Shown one piece after another: positions 9,424 to 17,776 of a stretch of 64,000 bases of DNA; position 1 is the stretch's first letter, and each line of letters begins with the position of its first letter. A program made the position numbers and the translations under genes. This DNA is from Acherontichlamydia pituitae (lineage in GTDB: Bacteria; Chlamydiota; Chlamydiia; Chlamydiales; Rhabdochlamydiaceae). The stretch spans positions 992,001 to 1,056,000 of the forward strand of contig JAHCAX010000001.1 of assembly GCA_019634675.1 (NCBI GenBank). The letters are read 5' to 3'. The notes under the pieces were generated by a model. It made no database searches and was not told where the DNA came from. It worked only from the letters and a program-made list of their open reading frames with translations.

Positions 9424-10548
9424 ATGCGTAGTCTAATCATAAAATGTTATCGCCAGTTGGTCCCTGTCCATGTCCATCAAGGGCATCTGTTCTTTTGGGC
9501 GGCAAGCGGCCCCCTTTTCTTATTTGCCGCATTTGCCATGCTTTTGTTCCGCACCTCATGGGAGCTATGGCCATTTGTCCTCATTTCTTCCATAGGACTG
9601 CTTGCCTCTTCGCTGTTTAAGCGGGCGGGGTTCTATTTCTCGTTCGTCTCTCTTTTTGCGCTTGCGTCATTCCAGTACAAGGTCCTGCTCGAACAGCCCT
9701 GGTGCGCCTTATTTTTAGCCGGGACCGTATTAAGCTGGGGGATCGTCTTGCTAGGGCAAGAGGAGATTTCCCAATGGATCGGAGCGCAGGTCCAAAAGAA
9801 AGGGGATTTGGAGCAGTCGGTCCACCGTTTGCAGGAAATGGTCAGCCTCGCCCATGTGCAGGTCGAAAAAGAACCTAAGGGAAATGCAGATGAGTTCAAA
9901 GCGGCCCTAGTTTCCCGCGATGCTGCTGTCGAAAACCAAAACCGGGCCTTTGAAGAGATCGAAAAGCTCCGCCAGCAGATCGATTCTCTTAATGAGGAGA
10001 TCACCGGATACCAACGGAAAGAAAAAGCGTTTCAGATGGCCTTGGACGATGCTCAAGAGCAGGTGATCAAATATAAGTATGCCGAGCCGCTCAAAGCAAA
10101 AGAAGAGGTCAATCCCATCGTTTCTCAAGAGAGCGATGAAGAGAATGGAGGTCCCCTTCCTCCTCAAGAGATGCGCCAGTTGGAGCATCAGTATGCTCTG
10201 CTGAAAGAGCAATTCGAAGAGAAGTCGGATGCGCTCCGCCAAGCGCGCAAAGAACTTTTCCGTCTCGAAGGAGAGATCTCCCTTTTGCGCATGCAGGAAG
10301 AGGAAAAGCGGGCAGAGTCCGCAGAAGAGCTCGCTTATCAGGCTCAGGTCCAAGCCTTGATCGAACAGTGCCAGGACCTCGAATCTCAGGTCATCTCTCT
10401 AGAAGAGATCATTTCAACGCTCAGCGTTAAAAAGAAAGCGGCAAAGCCTCGAAAAACAAAGCCGAGGGCTAAAAAAGGATCGCTTCCAGAAATGCTCCAA
10501 GAGGTGATCGATCACAAAAACAATCAGTATTCCCTATTAGAAGAATAG
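9424..10548 (+). CDS. Membrane-anchored coiled-coil protein, unknown
   Basis: About 374 residues. The first ~120 contain three or four hydrophobic segments (FFWAASGPLFLFAAFAMLLF, then WPFVLISSIGLLAS and ALFLAGTVLSWGIVLL), so the protein is membrane-bound. From about residue 125 to 340 it is a long charged heptad region rich in E, K, Q and L, a coiled coil. The tail is strongly basic (KKKAAKPRKTKPRAKK). The start is ATG 9424, 6 bases after AGGAGG (9412-9417); ATG 9418 is too close to that site. This layout resembles chlamydial membrane proteins that build scaffolds, but I cannot name a family. Confidence 0.75.
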   Translation: MRSLIIKCYRQLVPVHVHQGHLFFWAASGPLFLFAAFAMLLFRTSWELWPFVLISSIGLLASSLFKRAGFYFSFVSLFALASFQYKVLLEQPWCALFLAGTVLSWGIVLLGQEEISQWIGAQVQKKGDLEQSVHRLQEMVSLAHVQVEKEPKGNADEFKAALVSRDAAVENQNRAFEEIEKLRQQIDSLNEEITGYQRKEKAFQMALDDAQEQVIKYKYAEPLKAKEEVNPIVSQESDEENGGPLPPQEMRQLEHQYALLKEQFEEKSDALRQARKELFRLEGEISLLRMQEEEKRAESAEELAYQAQVQALIEQCQDLESQVISLEEIISTLSVKKKAAKPRKTKPRAKKGSLPEMLQEVIDHKNNQYSLLEE

Positions 10549-10589
10549 ACGAAGGAGAGTTTTACAACTCCCTCTTGACGGCTGACCTT

Positions 10590-11465
10590 TTAAGAGAGCA
10601 GGGTGAGGATCTCGTGCCCATTTTCTGTGATCAGTACGGTATGTTCCCATTGAGCGCTTGGCTTGCCGTCGTTGGTGCGTGCCGTCCATTGGTCATGAGG
10701 ATCGATATGGCCAGTCCGGACGCCGGCATTGATCATCGGCTCGATCGTGAAGGTCATTCCTGGGGCTAACGGGATTTTGAGATTGTTGAAATGATGGGGG
10801 ATTTGAGGAGGTTCATGGAACTCGATGCCGACGCCATGGCCCACAAATTGGTTCACAACGGAACATTTGCGCGATGCGGCGTAAGTTTCGATCACATTGC
10901 CGATCTCGTAGATCATAACGCCCGGCTTTAAAATGGCGATCGAACGCATCAAGCATTCATAAGATGTTTCCATCACCCGCTGCTTCTCTTCATCGATCTT
11001 TCCAATTGCGACCATCTTGCTGCAATCGCCGTAATAGCCGTTGAGGATGCAGGAGACGTCGATGTTGAGGAAATCCCCCTCTTTTAAAGGGATGTCGTCG
11101 GGGATCCCATGGCAGATCACATCGTTGAGCGAAGTGCAGATGCTTTTGGTGTAAGGAGGATGGCCATATCCTAAAGGCGCGGGGATCGCCCCTGCATCGA
11201 TATGGAGCTGGTGGGCAAAAGCGTTCAGCTCATTGGTAGTAACGCCTGCTTTGGCCATGCGGCAGGTCTTGTCCAGGATCTGTGCAGTGAGTTGGCAAGC
11301 TCTGCGGATACCTGCAATTTGCTCAGGGGTCTTTAAGATGATCCCATACTTCTTGAAATACTGCTCGGCAAGGGCTGAATTGCCTTTTGAGCCTGTATCG
11401 GGAAAATGGCATTTTTTCCATTTGTTGCCGCTTCCGCACCAGCAAAGGTCATTTCGTGAGATCAT
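10590..11465 (-). CDS. map: Methionine aminopeptidase with SEC-C zinc motif
   Basis: A 291-residue type I methionine aminopeptidase, which removes the initiator methionine from new proteins. An N-terminal SEC-C motif (C8, C10, C19, H20 in DLCWCGSGNKWKKCHF) precedes the creatinase-fold domain. This extension also occurs in the Chlamydia enzyme and probably binds zinc or the ribosome. The metal ligands are visible in NIDVSCILNGYYGDCS (two Asp), GHGVGIEFHEPP (His), FTIEPM (Glu) and WEHTVLITE (Glu). It is convergent with the coiled-coil gene. An extended -10 motif lies upstream at 11513-11522. Confidence 0.95.
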   Translation of the reverse strand: MISRNDLCWCGSGNKWKKCHFPDTGSKGNSALAEQYFKKYGIILKTPEQIAGIRRACQLTAQILDKTCRMAKAGVTTNELNAFAHQLHIDAGAIPAPLGYGHPPYTKSICTSLNDVICHGIPDDIPLKEGDFLNIDVSCILNGYYGDCSKMVAIGKIDEEKQRVMETSYECLMRSIAILKPGVMIYEIGNVIETYAASRKCSVVNQFVGHGVGIEFHEPPQIPHHFNNLKIPLAPGMTFTIEPMINAGVRTGHIDPHDQWTARTNDGKPSAQWEHTVLITENGHEILTLLS

Positions 11466-11512
11466 AGACCGCCTTTATAAGAGCATTACCAAAAATTCTA
11501 ATTTGTAAAGAG

Positions 11513-11522
11513 ATTATACACA
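11513..11522 (-). promoter_or_regulatory. Extended -10 promoter element of map
   Basis: The minus strand reads TGTGTATAAT, an extended -10 (TATAAT at 11513-11518), about 50 bases before the map start. No good -35 box is visible. The CTTGTGTATAA core is shared with the elements near 7742 and 59390. Confidence 0.45.
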
Positions 11523-11539
11523 AGGAACCTATCGATCAT

Positions 11540-13039
11540 TTATCTGGAAGAAGCAGGTTCTTCATAGATAAGGCCGAGTGTTTCCATCATCATTGTTAGC
11601 GCCGGCAGCGTCAAGTTGCCGCCATCGGAAGCGGGAAGGGCTGTAAATTCTTCCGACATCCTTGCATCCATATGAGGAGCTGGCGTCCCATCGCTTAAAT
11701 TAGCTGGGGCAGGGTTACCGGTCACATCAGTTTCTTCTCCAATGGCAAAGTAGTTATTGGACCAAGGCAGCATCTCATTGCGCAAGGACTGATAGATGCC
11801 ATGATAAGTTCTTAGTTCCGTTAGGAGGTGCTGAATGGGCTTGTACTCTTGCTGAAATGTTGCCAAGGCCTGATTTGCCAAACGATCTAGTTCCCCACCG
11901 TCAGTAAATCGATAGACAGCTCCTGCGGTAAAGATGCTTCCTTGGAGTCCTAATCTTCCGGCAACATGCTCCATCATCTGCCTTTCGAAATCGGCCATGT
12001 GGCTCCGATTAGGATTTTGGCGTACAAGGATCTCTTTAAAGAGATTTGTGCGGTACTTGCATAACGCATGGCCTGCCCGAAAGAGGATTTTAGTCTGTGC
12101 AGATGCTCCATTTTCTCCGGCGTCTCCCTCCGCTATGGTATCGATAACGAGCGTTTGGACTTGGGATAGCATTTGATCCGTGCAATTCCTATTGGCATCG
12201 ATGAGTCCTGAAAAAACTCGATTGAACTGCTCTTTAAGGGCATCTTCTGCTGGGGATCCAGCGGTTATCCGTGTTTGTTGCTGATCGAAGTATTCTGTCA
12301 TATGGCAAAGCAGCGAACGGATCGTCGTTTGTTGACCAGATGGGTTTATCGGATTTTCAAACTGTTCCACAGCAACCCTGAATGGACGTCGTTCCCAATC
12401 GTCATTAGGGATATCCGCCCAATCGAGGAAATCAAACAATTTCGAAGGGGCATACGTCGTCTGATATCTTTGCAAGACCTGGTCTAAGTTAAAATGGAGG
12501 ATCTGGGAATGTGGCTTGAACTGGCTTGCCAATTCGCTCATGGTATCATGTCCCGGCCTGACCATGTTCTCGATGGCATCTAGTCGGGCTAGAGCTGTCC
12601 TCTTTCGAGCAAGCATTTGCTCTGTGGTAATCGGCGAGAGATCGAGCATAACAATAGGCGGTTCAGGAGGAGGAGCTGGTGATACTTCGGTGGCAGCGGT
12701 ATTCACAGGTTCTACTTCCTGTTCTTCAACAGTCTCATTGGATAAAGTGCGGAGGTGAGAAGGGTAAATGAGATCGCTTTTGGCAGTTGATAGAATCTTG
12801 TATACGATGCTATTGACGATCGGGATCAGCAAAATGAGGCCTACAACAGCGCTGCTCACACGCTCTTCTAAGGAGAGTTCCCGTTCCCGCCTTGTTGCAG
12901 AATGATCCAAAGTTTGCTGCGCAATAGTATCGACTTTTGTTCCTAAAAATGAGTCGCGCAGGTTGTATAAACCTTGGTTGAAGGGTTCGATCAGTAGATC
13001 GTAGCATTGATTCGGAAGAGATTGAGCTGCGGTAACCAT
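11540..13039 (-). CDS. Tandem-family protein 1 (unknown, hydrophobic N-terminal segment)
   Basis: About 499 residues, first of five neighbouring paralogues in map order. The shared start pattern MVTAAQSLPNQCYDLLIEPFNQG fixes the initiation codon at 13039; an in-frame upstream ATG at 13141 would overlap the next gene. A hydrophobic segment (AVVGLILLIPIVNSIVYKIL) lies near residues 60-80, followed by a Pro- and Glu-rich linker. A large, mostly helical region with conserved blocks comes next: an FDFLDWA block, an IDANRNCTDQMLSQVQ block, a KYRTNLFKEILVRQNPN block and an EEYKP.QHLL.ELRTYHG.YQSLRNE block. There is no signal peptide and no enzymatic motif that I know. By C-terminus (GNPAPANL, PHMD.R.SEEF.ALP) it pairs with the fifth copy. 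A membrane or type III effector-like role is inference. Confidence 0.75.
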   Translation of the reverse strand: MVTAAQSLPNQCYDLLIEPFNQGLYNLRDSFLGTKVDTIAQQTLDHSATRRERELSLEERVSSAVVGLILLIPIVNSIVYKILSTAKSDLIYPSHLRTLSNETVEEQEVEPVNTAATEVSPAPPPEPPIVMLDLSPITTEQMLARKRTALARLDAIENMVRPGHDTMSELASQFKPHSQILHFNLDQVLQRYQTTYAPSKLFDFLDWADIPNDDWERRPFRVAVEQFENPINPSGQQTTIRSLLCHMTEYFDQQQTRITAGSPAEDALKEQFNRVFSGLIDANRNCTDQMLSQVQTLVIDTIAEGDAGENGASAQTKILFRAGHALCKYRTNLFKEILVRQNPNRSHMADFERQMMEHVAGRLGLQGSIFTAGAVYRFTDGGELDRLANQALATFQQEYKPIQHLLTELRTYHGIYQSLRNEMLPWSNNYFAIGEETDVTGNPAPANLSDGTPAPHMDARMSEEFTALPASDGGNLTLPALTMMMETLGLIYEEPASSR

Positions 13040-13080
13040 GATGTGTTTTAACCTTAACTGATTTATTTTTGTCTTAATTT

Positions 13081-14502
13081 TTAAGCAGAAACTGTGCGCA
13101 GCAGTCCTAGCGCATCCAACAAAAGCACCAAACCTGGGCAATTAAAATTGCCTCCATAGTTCAAGATGTTGTCGGGGTCTTCCGATAACCGAGCTTCCAT
13201 GTCGGGAGCAGCTGTTCCATCAGGGAGATTGCCGCCTGGCTCATCGCCGAAGCCGTAATAATCCGTTGCCCATATCAGAATTGAGTTGCGCAGCGATTGG
13301 TACGCTCCGTGGTAGGTCCTGAGTTCTTTAACGAGGTGTTCAAAGGGCTTGTACTCTTCTCTAAAAGCAGTAAGCGCTCGGGTGACCTTTGCCTCTAGGT
13401 TGTTAGTGAAAGCATAGGCAGCGCCTGTTTCAAAGATCCTTCCTTGCAACCCTAATTCCCGCGCAACCCTTTGTGTGACTTCCCGTTCTAAGTCGGCCAT
13501 ATGATGGTTGTTAGGATTTTGGCGGACAAGAATTTCCCTCAGCAGGTTCTGGCGGTATTTGCAAAGGGCAAGGCCTGCTCGGCTGATGATCTTTGCTTGA
13601 ACAGATTCGCCTGCGCTGCCAGCGTCACCTTCAGCGATGATATCGAGGAGCAAAGTCTGGATCTGCGAAAGCATTTGGTCGATGCAGTTGTTGTCTGCAT
13701 CGATGATGCTGGAATAGACCCGTGCAAACTGTTCCTTAAGCTCAGTCTCTTCGGGTGTTCCTGAACCGACGCGAGCTCGCTGCTGTTCGAAGTATTCAGC
13801 CATATTGCATAGGAGTCTTCTTACCGTAGCTTCTTGAGGCTCATGAAACTCGTCTTCATCATCCTCAAATGGATCCACCGCATTTCTAAAACGATTCCTA
13901 TCGGCGTCATTTGGAATATTTGCCCAGTCCATGAAATCGTACAATTTTGAAGGGGCATGCGCCGTCTGATATCTTTGCAAAATGGCATCCAAGTTAAACC
14001 GCAAGATTTGAGAATGGGGCCTAAAGCGGTTGTTCAGTGCGATCAGAGATTGATCAGCTGGGCCGGCCATGTTTTCAATTTCTGCAAGGCGTTCGAGGGC
14101 TCCTCTTTTTCTTGCAATCATTTGTTCGGGTGAAATGGGAGAGAGGTCTAAGGGATCAATAGGAGGATCGTTGACTAGGGGAACTGGGCTATTATCTGTT
14201 CCGGTATTTGAGAGCGCATTAGCTGTTGTAGGGTAAAGAAGATCGCTTTTGATCCCCTTTAAAATCGCCATCACGACAGCATTAACAATGGGAATGATCA
14301 ATAGGATCCCAACAACAGCAGCCTCGACCCTTTCTGATAATGAAAGCTCTCGTTCCGGTGCAGGAGTGTCCAGGTTGTTTTGTGCAACCGCGTTGACCTT
14401 AGTCCCTAGGACGGCATCGCGGACATTATAGAACCCTTGGTTAAACGGTTCAATAAACAGGTCGTAGCAATTGTCACGCAAGGATGGAGCTGCAACACTC
14501 AT
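13081..14502 (-). CDS. Tandem-family protein 2 (unknown)
   Basis: A 473-residue paralogue. The N-terminus MSVAAPSLRDNCYDLFIEPF aligns with the other copies, and the hydrophobic segment is at residues 61-82 (AAVVGILLIIPIVNAVVMAI). The helical body keeps the conserved blocks FMDWANIPND, IDADNNCIDQMLSQIQ, CKYRQNLLREILVRQNPN and YKPFEHLVKELRTYHGAYQS. Its C-terminus (GGNLPDGTAAPDMEARLSED, then NILNYGGNFNCPGLVLLLDALGLL) is nearly the same as in copies 3 and 4. The spacing to copy 1 is about 40 bases and contains no terminator, so the two may be cotranscribed. Function unknown. Confidence 0.8.
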   Translation of the reverse strand: MSVAAPSLRDNCYDLFIEPFNQGFYNVRDAVLGTKVNAVAQNNLDTPAPERELSLSERVEAAVVGILLIIPIVNAVVMAILKGIKSDLLYPTTANALSNTGTDNSPVPLVNDPPIDPLDLSPISPEQMIARKRGALERLAEIENMAGPADQSLIALNNRFRPHSQILRFNLDAILQRYQTAHAPSKLYDFMDWANIPNDADRNRFRNAVDPFEDDEDEFHEPQEATVRRLLCNMAEYFEQQRARVGSGTPEETELKEQFARVYSSIIDADNNCIDQMLSQIQTLLLDIIAEGDAGSAGESVQAKIISRAGLALCKYRQNLLREILVRQNPNNHHMADLEREVTQRVARELGLQGRIFETGAAYAFTNNLEAKVTRALTAFREEYKPFEHLVKELRTYHGAYQSLRNSILIWATDYYGFGDEPGGNLPDGTAAPDMEARLSEDPDNILNYGGNFNCPGLVLLLDALGLLRTVSA

Positions 14503-14640
14503 TTTTACCCCAAAAAGTAATATTTAAATTGCAAATAGTATGATCTAAATTCAGATTAAACGGAATGATTTAATTAATTTTTTGATGCAAGGATGCAGGA
14601 GTAAAACAACAATCCAAAAAAGTCTAATGCAACAGTGAAC

Positions 14641-16143
14641 CTACTCTTGCGCTGCGTCCGCGTTCGATTGCGGTGCAATAGGACGGACCAGCCCGAGCGC
14701 TTCCAGCATCGATACTAAGCCTGGGTAATTAAAATTGCCGCCGTTGCTCAAGATATTGGCGGGGTCTTCCGATAATCGGGGTTCCATGTCAGGAGCTGCT
14801 GTCCCGTCGGGGCGGTTGGCGCCTGGCTCATCGCCAAAGTCGTAATATTCCGATGCCCAGATAAGGAGTTCGTTGCGCAAAGACTGATAGGCGCCATGGT
14901 AGGTGCGCAGTTCTTTGACAAGGTGTTCAAAAGGTTTGTACTCTTCACCAAAGGCCCGTAGAGCTGCATGGACTCGAGGATCGCCATATTCATCGTAGTA
15001 ATCATTTGCATCAGAATTGATGATGCTCTCATTCAACCTTAATAATCGAGCGACCCTTTGAATCACGTCCCGTTCGATGTATACATGTGAATGATCGTTA
15101 GGGTTCTGACGGGCAATGATCTCTTTGATAAGGCTAGCGCGGTATTTGCACATGGCAAGAGATGCTCGATAAATGATCTTCGTGTGTGTCGAATTTCCAT
15201 TGCTGGCAGCGTCTCCATCTGCAATAACGTCCAGGAGGAGCGTTTGGATTTGTGAAATGGTTTGGGTGATGCAGTTGTTGTTTGCATCGATAATGCTGGT
15301 AACGACGCGGCCAAACTGTTCTTTCAGCGCGTCTTCTTCAGGAGATCCTGGGACGACGCGGGCTTGCTGTTGGGAAAAATATTCAGCTAATTTTGAAAGA
15401 AGGTTAGCAGCTGTTTGGTATCGATCATCGTAATACCCATTTGGTTCAGCATCAGCGGAGGTGATAAAGTTGTCATAGGTGAGTACTATTCTTCTAAAAT
15501 TCGCTCTTTCATCATCGTCATTGATGCCGGCCCAATCTAAAAAGTCGAATAATTTCGAGGGTAGATCCGTTGTTTCGTATCTTTGCAATACGGCAGCTAA
15601 GTCAAAACGGAGGATTTGGGAGTGGAGCCTAAAGCGGTTGTTCAGCTCTGACAGGGTGTTTTCGGCAGACGGGACCATGCCCTGGATTTCTACAAGGCGG
15701 TTGAGAGCCTCTCTTTTTCTTGCGTTCATTTGGTCAGCGGAGATTGCGGCAAGGTCGATCGGCGCGATCGGTTCGTCATTGGGAGGAGGAGTGATGTTGA
15801 TTTCACCATCATCTTGGCCGGAATATCTCCATCTGTTGGGCGTGTGAATGTTTAAATCAATATTTGGATCGATGAAATCGCTATTGGCAGCTTTTAAAAT
15901 GAGCATAACGACCGCATTGACGATCGGAATGATCAACAGGACTCCGACGATAGCAGAACCGACCCTCTCCGCTAAGGAAAGGCCCCGGTATTCGAATTGA
16001 GGAAGATTGTCTACAGCGGTTGCATCGATAACTTCAAGTTTTGTTCCAAAGCACGCATTCGTGATGTTGTGGAAACCGTGCTTAAATGGTTCAATGAATA
16101 GATCGTAGCAGTAGTTAGTGCTTGGTTGAACTTCTGTAACCAT
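14641..16143 (-). CDS. Tandem-family protein 3 (unknown, most divergent N-terminal half)
   Basis: A 500-residue paralogue with N-terminus MVTEVQPSTNYCYDLFIEPF and hydrophobic segment AIVGVLLIIPIVNAVVMLIL near residues 65-85. It has extra residues in the linker after the hydrophobic segment (NTPNRWRYSGQDDGEINITP is specific to this copy) and in the middle (Tyr- and Asn-rich insert around residue 225). The late blocks YKPFEHLVKELRTYHGAYQS and RLSEDPANILSNGGNFNYPG match copies 2 and 4. It lies 11 bases downstream of copy 4, which suggests one transcript. Function unknown. Confidence 0.8.
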   Translation of the reverse strand: MVTEVQPSTNYCYDLFIEPFKHGFHNITNACFGTKLEVIDATAVDNLPQFEYRGLSLAERVGSAIVGVLLIIPIVNAVVMLILKAANSDFIDPNIDLNIHTPNRWRYSGQDDGEINITPPPNDEPIAPIDLAAISADQMNARKREALNRLVEIQGMVPSAENTLSELNNRFRLHSQILRFDLAAVLQRYETTDLPSKLFDFLDWAGINDDDERANFRRIVLTYDNFITSADAEPNGYYDDRYQTAANLLSKLAEYFSQQQARVVPGSPEEDALKEQFGRVVTSIIDANNNCITQTISQIQTLLLDVIADGDAASNGNSTHTKIIYRASLAMCKYRASLIKEIIARQNPNDHSHVYIERDVIQRVARLLRLNESIINSDANDYYDEYGDPRVHAALRAFGEEYKPFEHLVKELRTYHGAYQSLRNELLIWASEYYDFGDEPGANRPDGTAAPDMEPRLSEDPANILSNGGNFNYPGLVSMLEALGLVRPIAPQSNADAAQE

Positions 16144-16154
16144 GATGCCTCACT

Positions 16155-17657
16155 TTATGCAGTCGTTTGGGTTTCAGCTGGACGTACCAATCCTAGAGTT
16201 TCAAGCAGTAGCACCACGCCCTGGCAGTTAAAATTGCCGCCGTAGCTCAAGATATTGTCAGGGTCTTCCGATAAACGGACTTCCATATCGGGAGCTGCAG
16301 TTCCGTCGAGGAGGTTGGGGCCTGGCTCAGAGCCAAAGTCGTAATATTCTGTCGACCATATCAAAATGGAGTTGCGCAATGATTGGTACGCGCCGTGGTA
16401 GGTGCGCAGTTCTTTGACGAGATGTTCAAAGGGTTTGTACTCTTCTCTGAAAGCTTGAAGGGCCCGATCAACCCGGCCTTCTAGGTTGGACTCGAAGTTG
16501 TAGGCGGCTCCAGCTTCAAAGATGGTTCCTTGCAGCCCAAGGATTCCAGCAAGTCTTTGGGTAACGGCGCGTTCCAAGTCGGCCATGTGGCGATTATCAG
16601 GGTTCTGCCGGATGAGGATTTCCCGTAAGAGGTTTTGGCGGTATTTGCAAAGGGCAAGGCCTGTTCGGTAGATGATCTTCGTTTGGGCTGATCCTCCATT
16701 GCTGGCAGCATCTCCTTCTGCGATCACGTCGAGAAGCAGCGATTGGACTTGTGCCTGAGTTTGGTCGATACAATTGTTGTTAGCATCGATCAGGCTGTCA
16801 AAAACTCTTGCAAACTGCTCTTTAAGCGCGGTCTCTTCATCGCTTCCTGCTCCAACGCGGGCTTGCTGCTGGGAGAAATATTCGGCCATGTTTGAAAGAA
16901 GGCCTCTGACTGTTTCATATTGATCGCGACTGCCGTGCAGATTTTCAAATTGGTTGACTGCCCATCTAAAGCGCTCTCTTTGGCCGTCGTCTGGAATATC
17001 GGCCCAGTCCATAAAGTCGAATAATTTAGCGGGAGTATGCGTGGTCTGATACCGTTGCAAGACCTCGTCTAAGTTGAAGCGGAGGGCCTGGGAATGGAGT
17101 CTGAACTGGGTGTTAAGCTGGGAAATGGGGTCTTGTCCGGGACTTGCCATTGTTTCGAGTGCTGCAAAACGTGCAAGCGCACCTCTTTTTCTTGCAACCA
17201 TCTCTTCGGCAGAGACCGGTTCTGTGTTAAGAGGGGCGATCGGAGGATCGTTGACAGGGACGATCGCTCTTGCTGCGATTTCGCTTGCCTTAGTTGGGTA
17301 GAGTAGATCGCTTTTAATGCCTTTTAAAATGGCCATGACGACGGCATTAACGATGGGGATAATAAGAAGGATGCCGACAGCAGCGCTGCTGACCCGTTCT
17401 ACTAGAGAAAGGTCTCTTTGCGGGGCGTTAGGATTTATGATAGCTTGTGCGACGGATTGCGCCTTAGTCCCTACGACAGCATCGCGAAGGTTGTAATAGC
17501 CTTGGCGGAAGGGCTCAATAAAAAAATTGTCGCATGCGTCAGTGGCAGGTTCTGCTAAGCGGGCAATCTCGCTGGAAGCCTCAGTGAGAACTGGTGCTAA
17601 TTCGTTATAAATGTCCGTAATGGGTTCAACTATTCCAGAAATCGCACGTGTAACCAT
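16155..17657 (-). CDS. Tandem-family protein 4 (unknown, N-terminal extension)
   Basis: A 500-residue paralogue. It has about 30 extra residues before the family start block (ISGIVEPITDIYNELAPVLT and following, up to CDNFFIEPFRQGYYNLRDA). The hydrophobic segment AAVGILLIIPIVNAVVMAIL is near residues 90-110. The conserved blocks DFMDWADIPDD, DANNNCIDQTQAQVQ, CKYRQNLLREILIRQNPD and YKPFEHLVKELRTYHGAYQS follow. The C-terminal 100 residues are almost identical to copy 2, which suggests recent duplication or gene conversion. It starts 119 bases downstream of the end of copy 5, beyond the terminator. Function unknown. Confidence 0.8.
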   Translation of the reverse strand: MVTRAISGIVEPITDIYNELAPVLTEASSEIARLAEPATDACDNFFIEPFRQGYYNLRDAVVGTKAQSVAQAIINPNAPQRDLSLVERVSSAAVGILLIIPIVNAVVMAILKGIKSDLLYPTKASEIAARAIVPVNDPPIAPLNTEPVSAEEMVARKRGALARFAALETMASPGQDPISQLNTQFRLHSQALRFNLDEVLQRYQTTHTPAKLFDFMDWADIPDDGQRERFRWAVNQFENLHGSRDQYETVRGLLSNMAEYFSQQQARVGAGSDEETALKEQFARVFDSLIDANNNCIDQTQAQVQSLLLDVIAEGDAASNGGSAQTKIIYRTGLALCKYRQNLLREILIRQNPDNRHMADLERAVTQRLAGILGLQGTIFEAGAAYNFESNLEGRVDRALQAFREEYKPFEHLVKELRTYHGAYQSLRNSILIWSTEYYDFGSEPGPNLLDGTAAPDMEVRLSEDPDNILSYGGNFNCQGVVLLLETLGLVRPAETQTTA

Positions 17658-17726
17658 AGATCCACCTAAATTTTATAAAATGTAAGGGAGTAGTTTATTA
17701 CATTTTTTCAATTAGTATAAGTAAAA

Positions 17727-17754
17727 AAAACGCCTGATAACAATCAGGCGTTTT
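17727..17754 (-). terminator. Rho-independent terminator of the fifth tandem gene
   Basis: A 12-bp perfect stem with a 4-base loop (17727-17738 and 17743-17754, core CGCCTGAT/ATCAGGCG). On the minus strand it runs into eight T residues. It lies just after the stop of the gene ending at 17777, so the fifth paralogue is a separate transcript from copies 1-4. Confidence 0.85.
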
Positions 17755-17776
17755 GGCTTAAAAGCAACTACAAATT

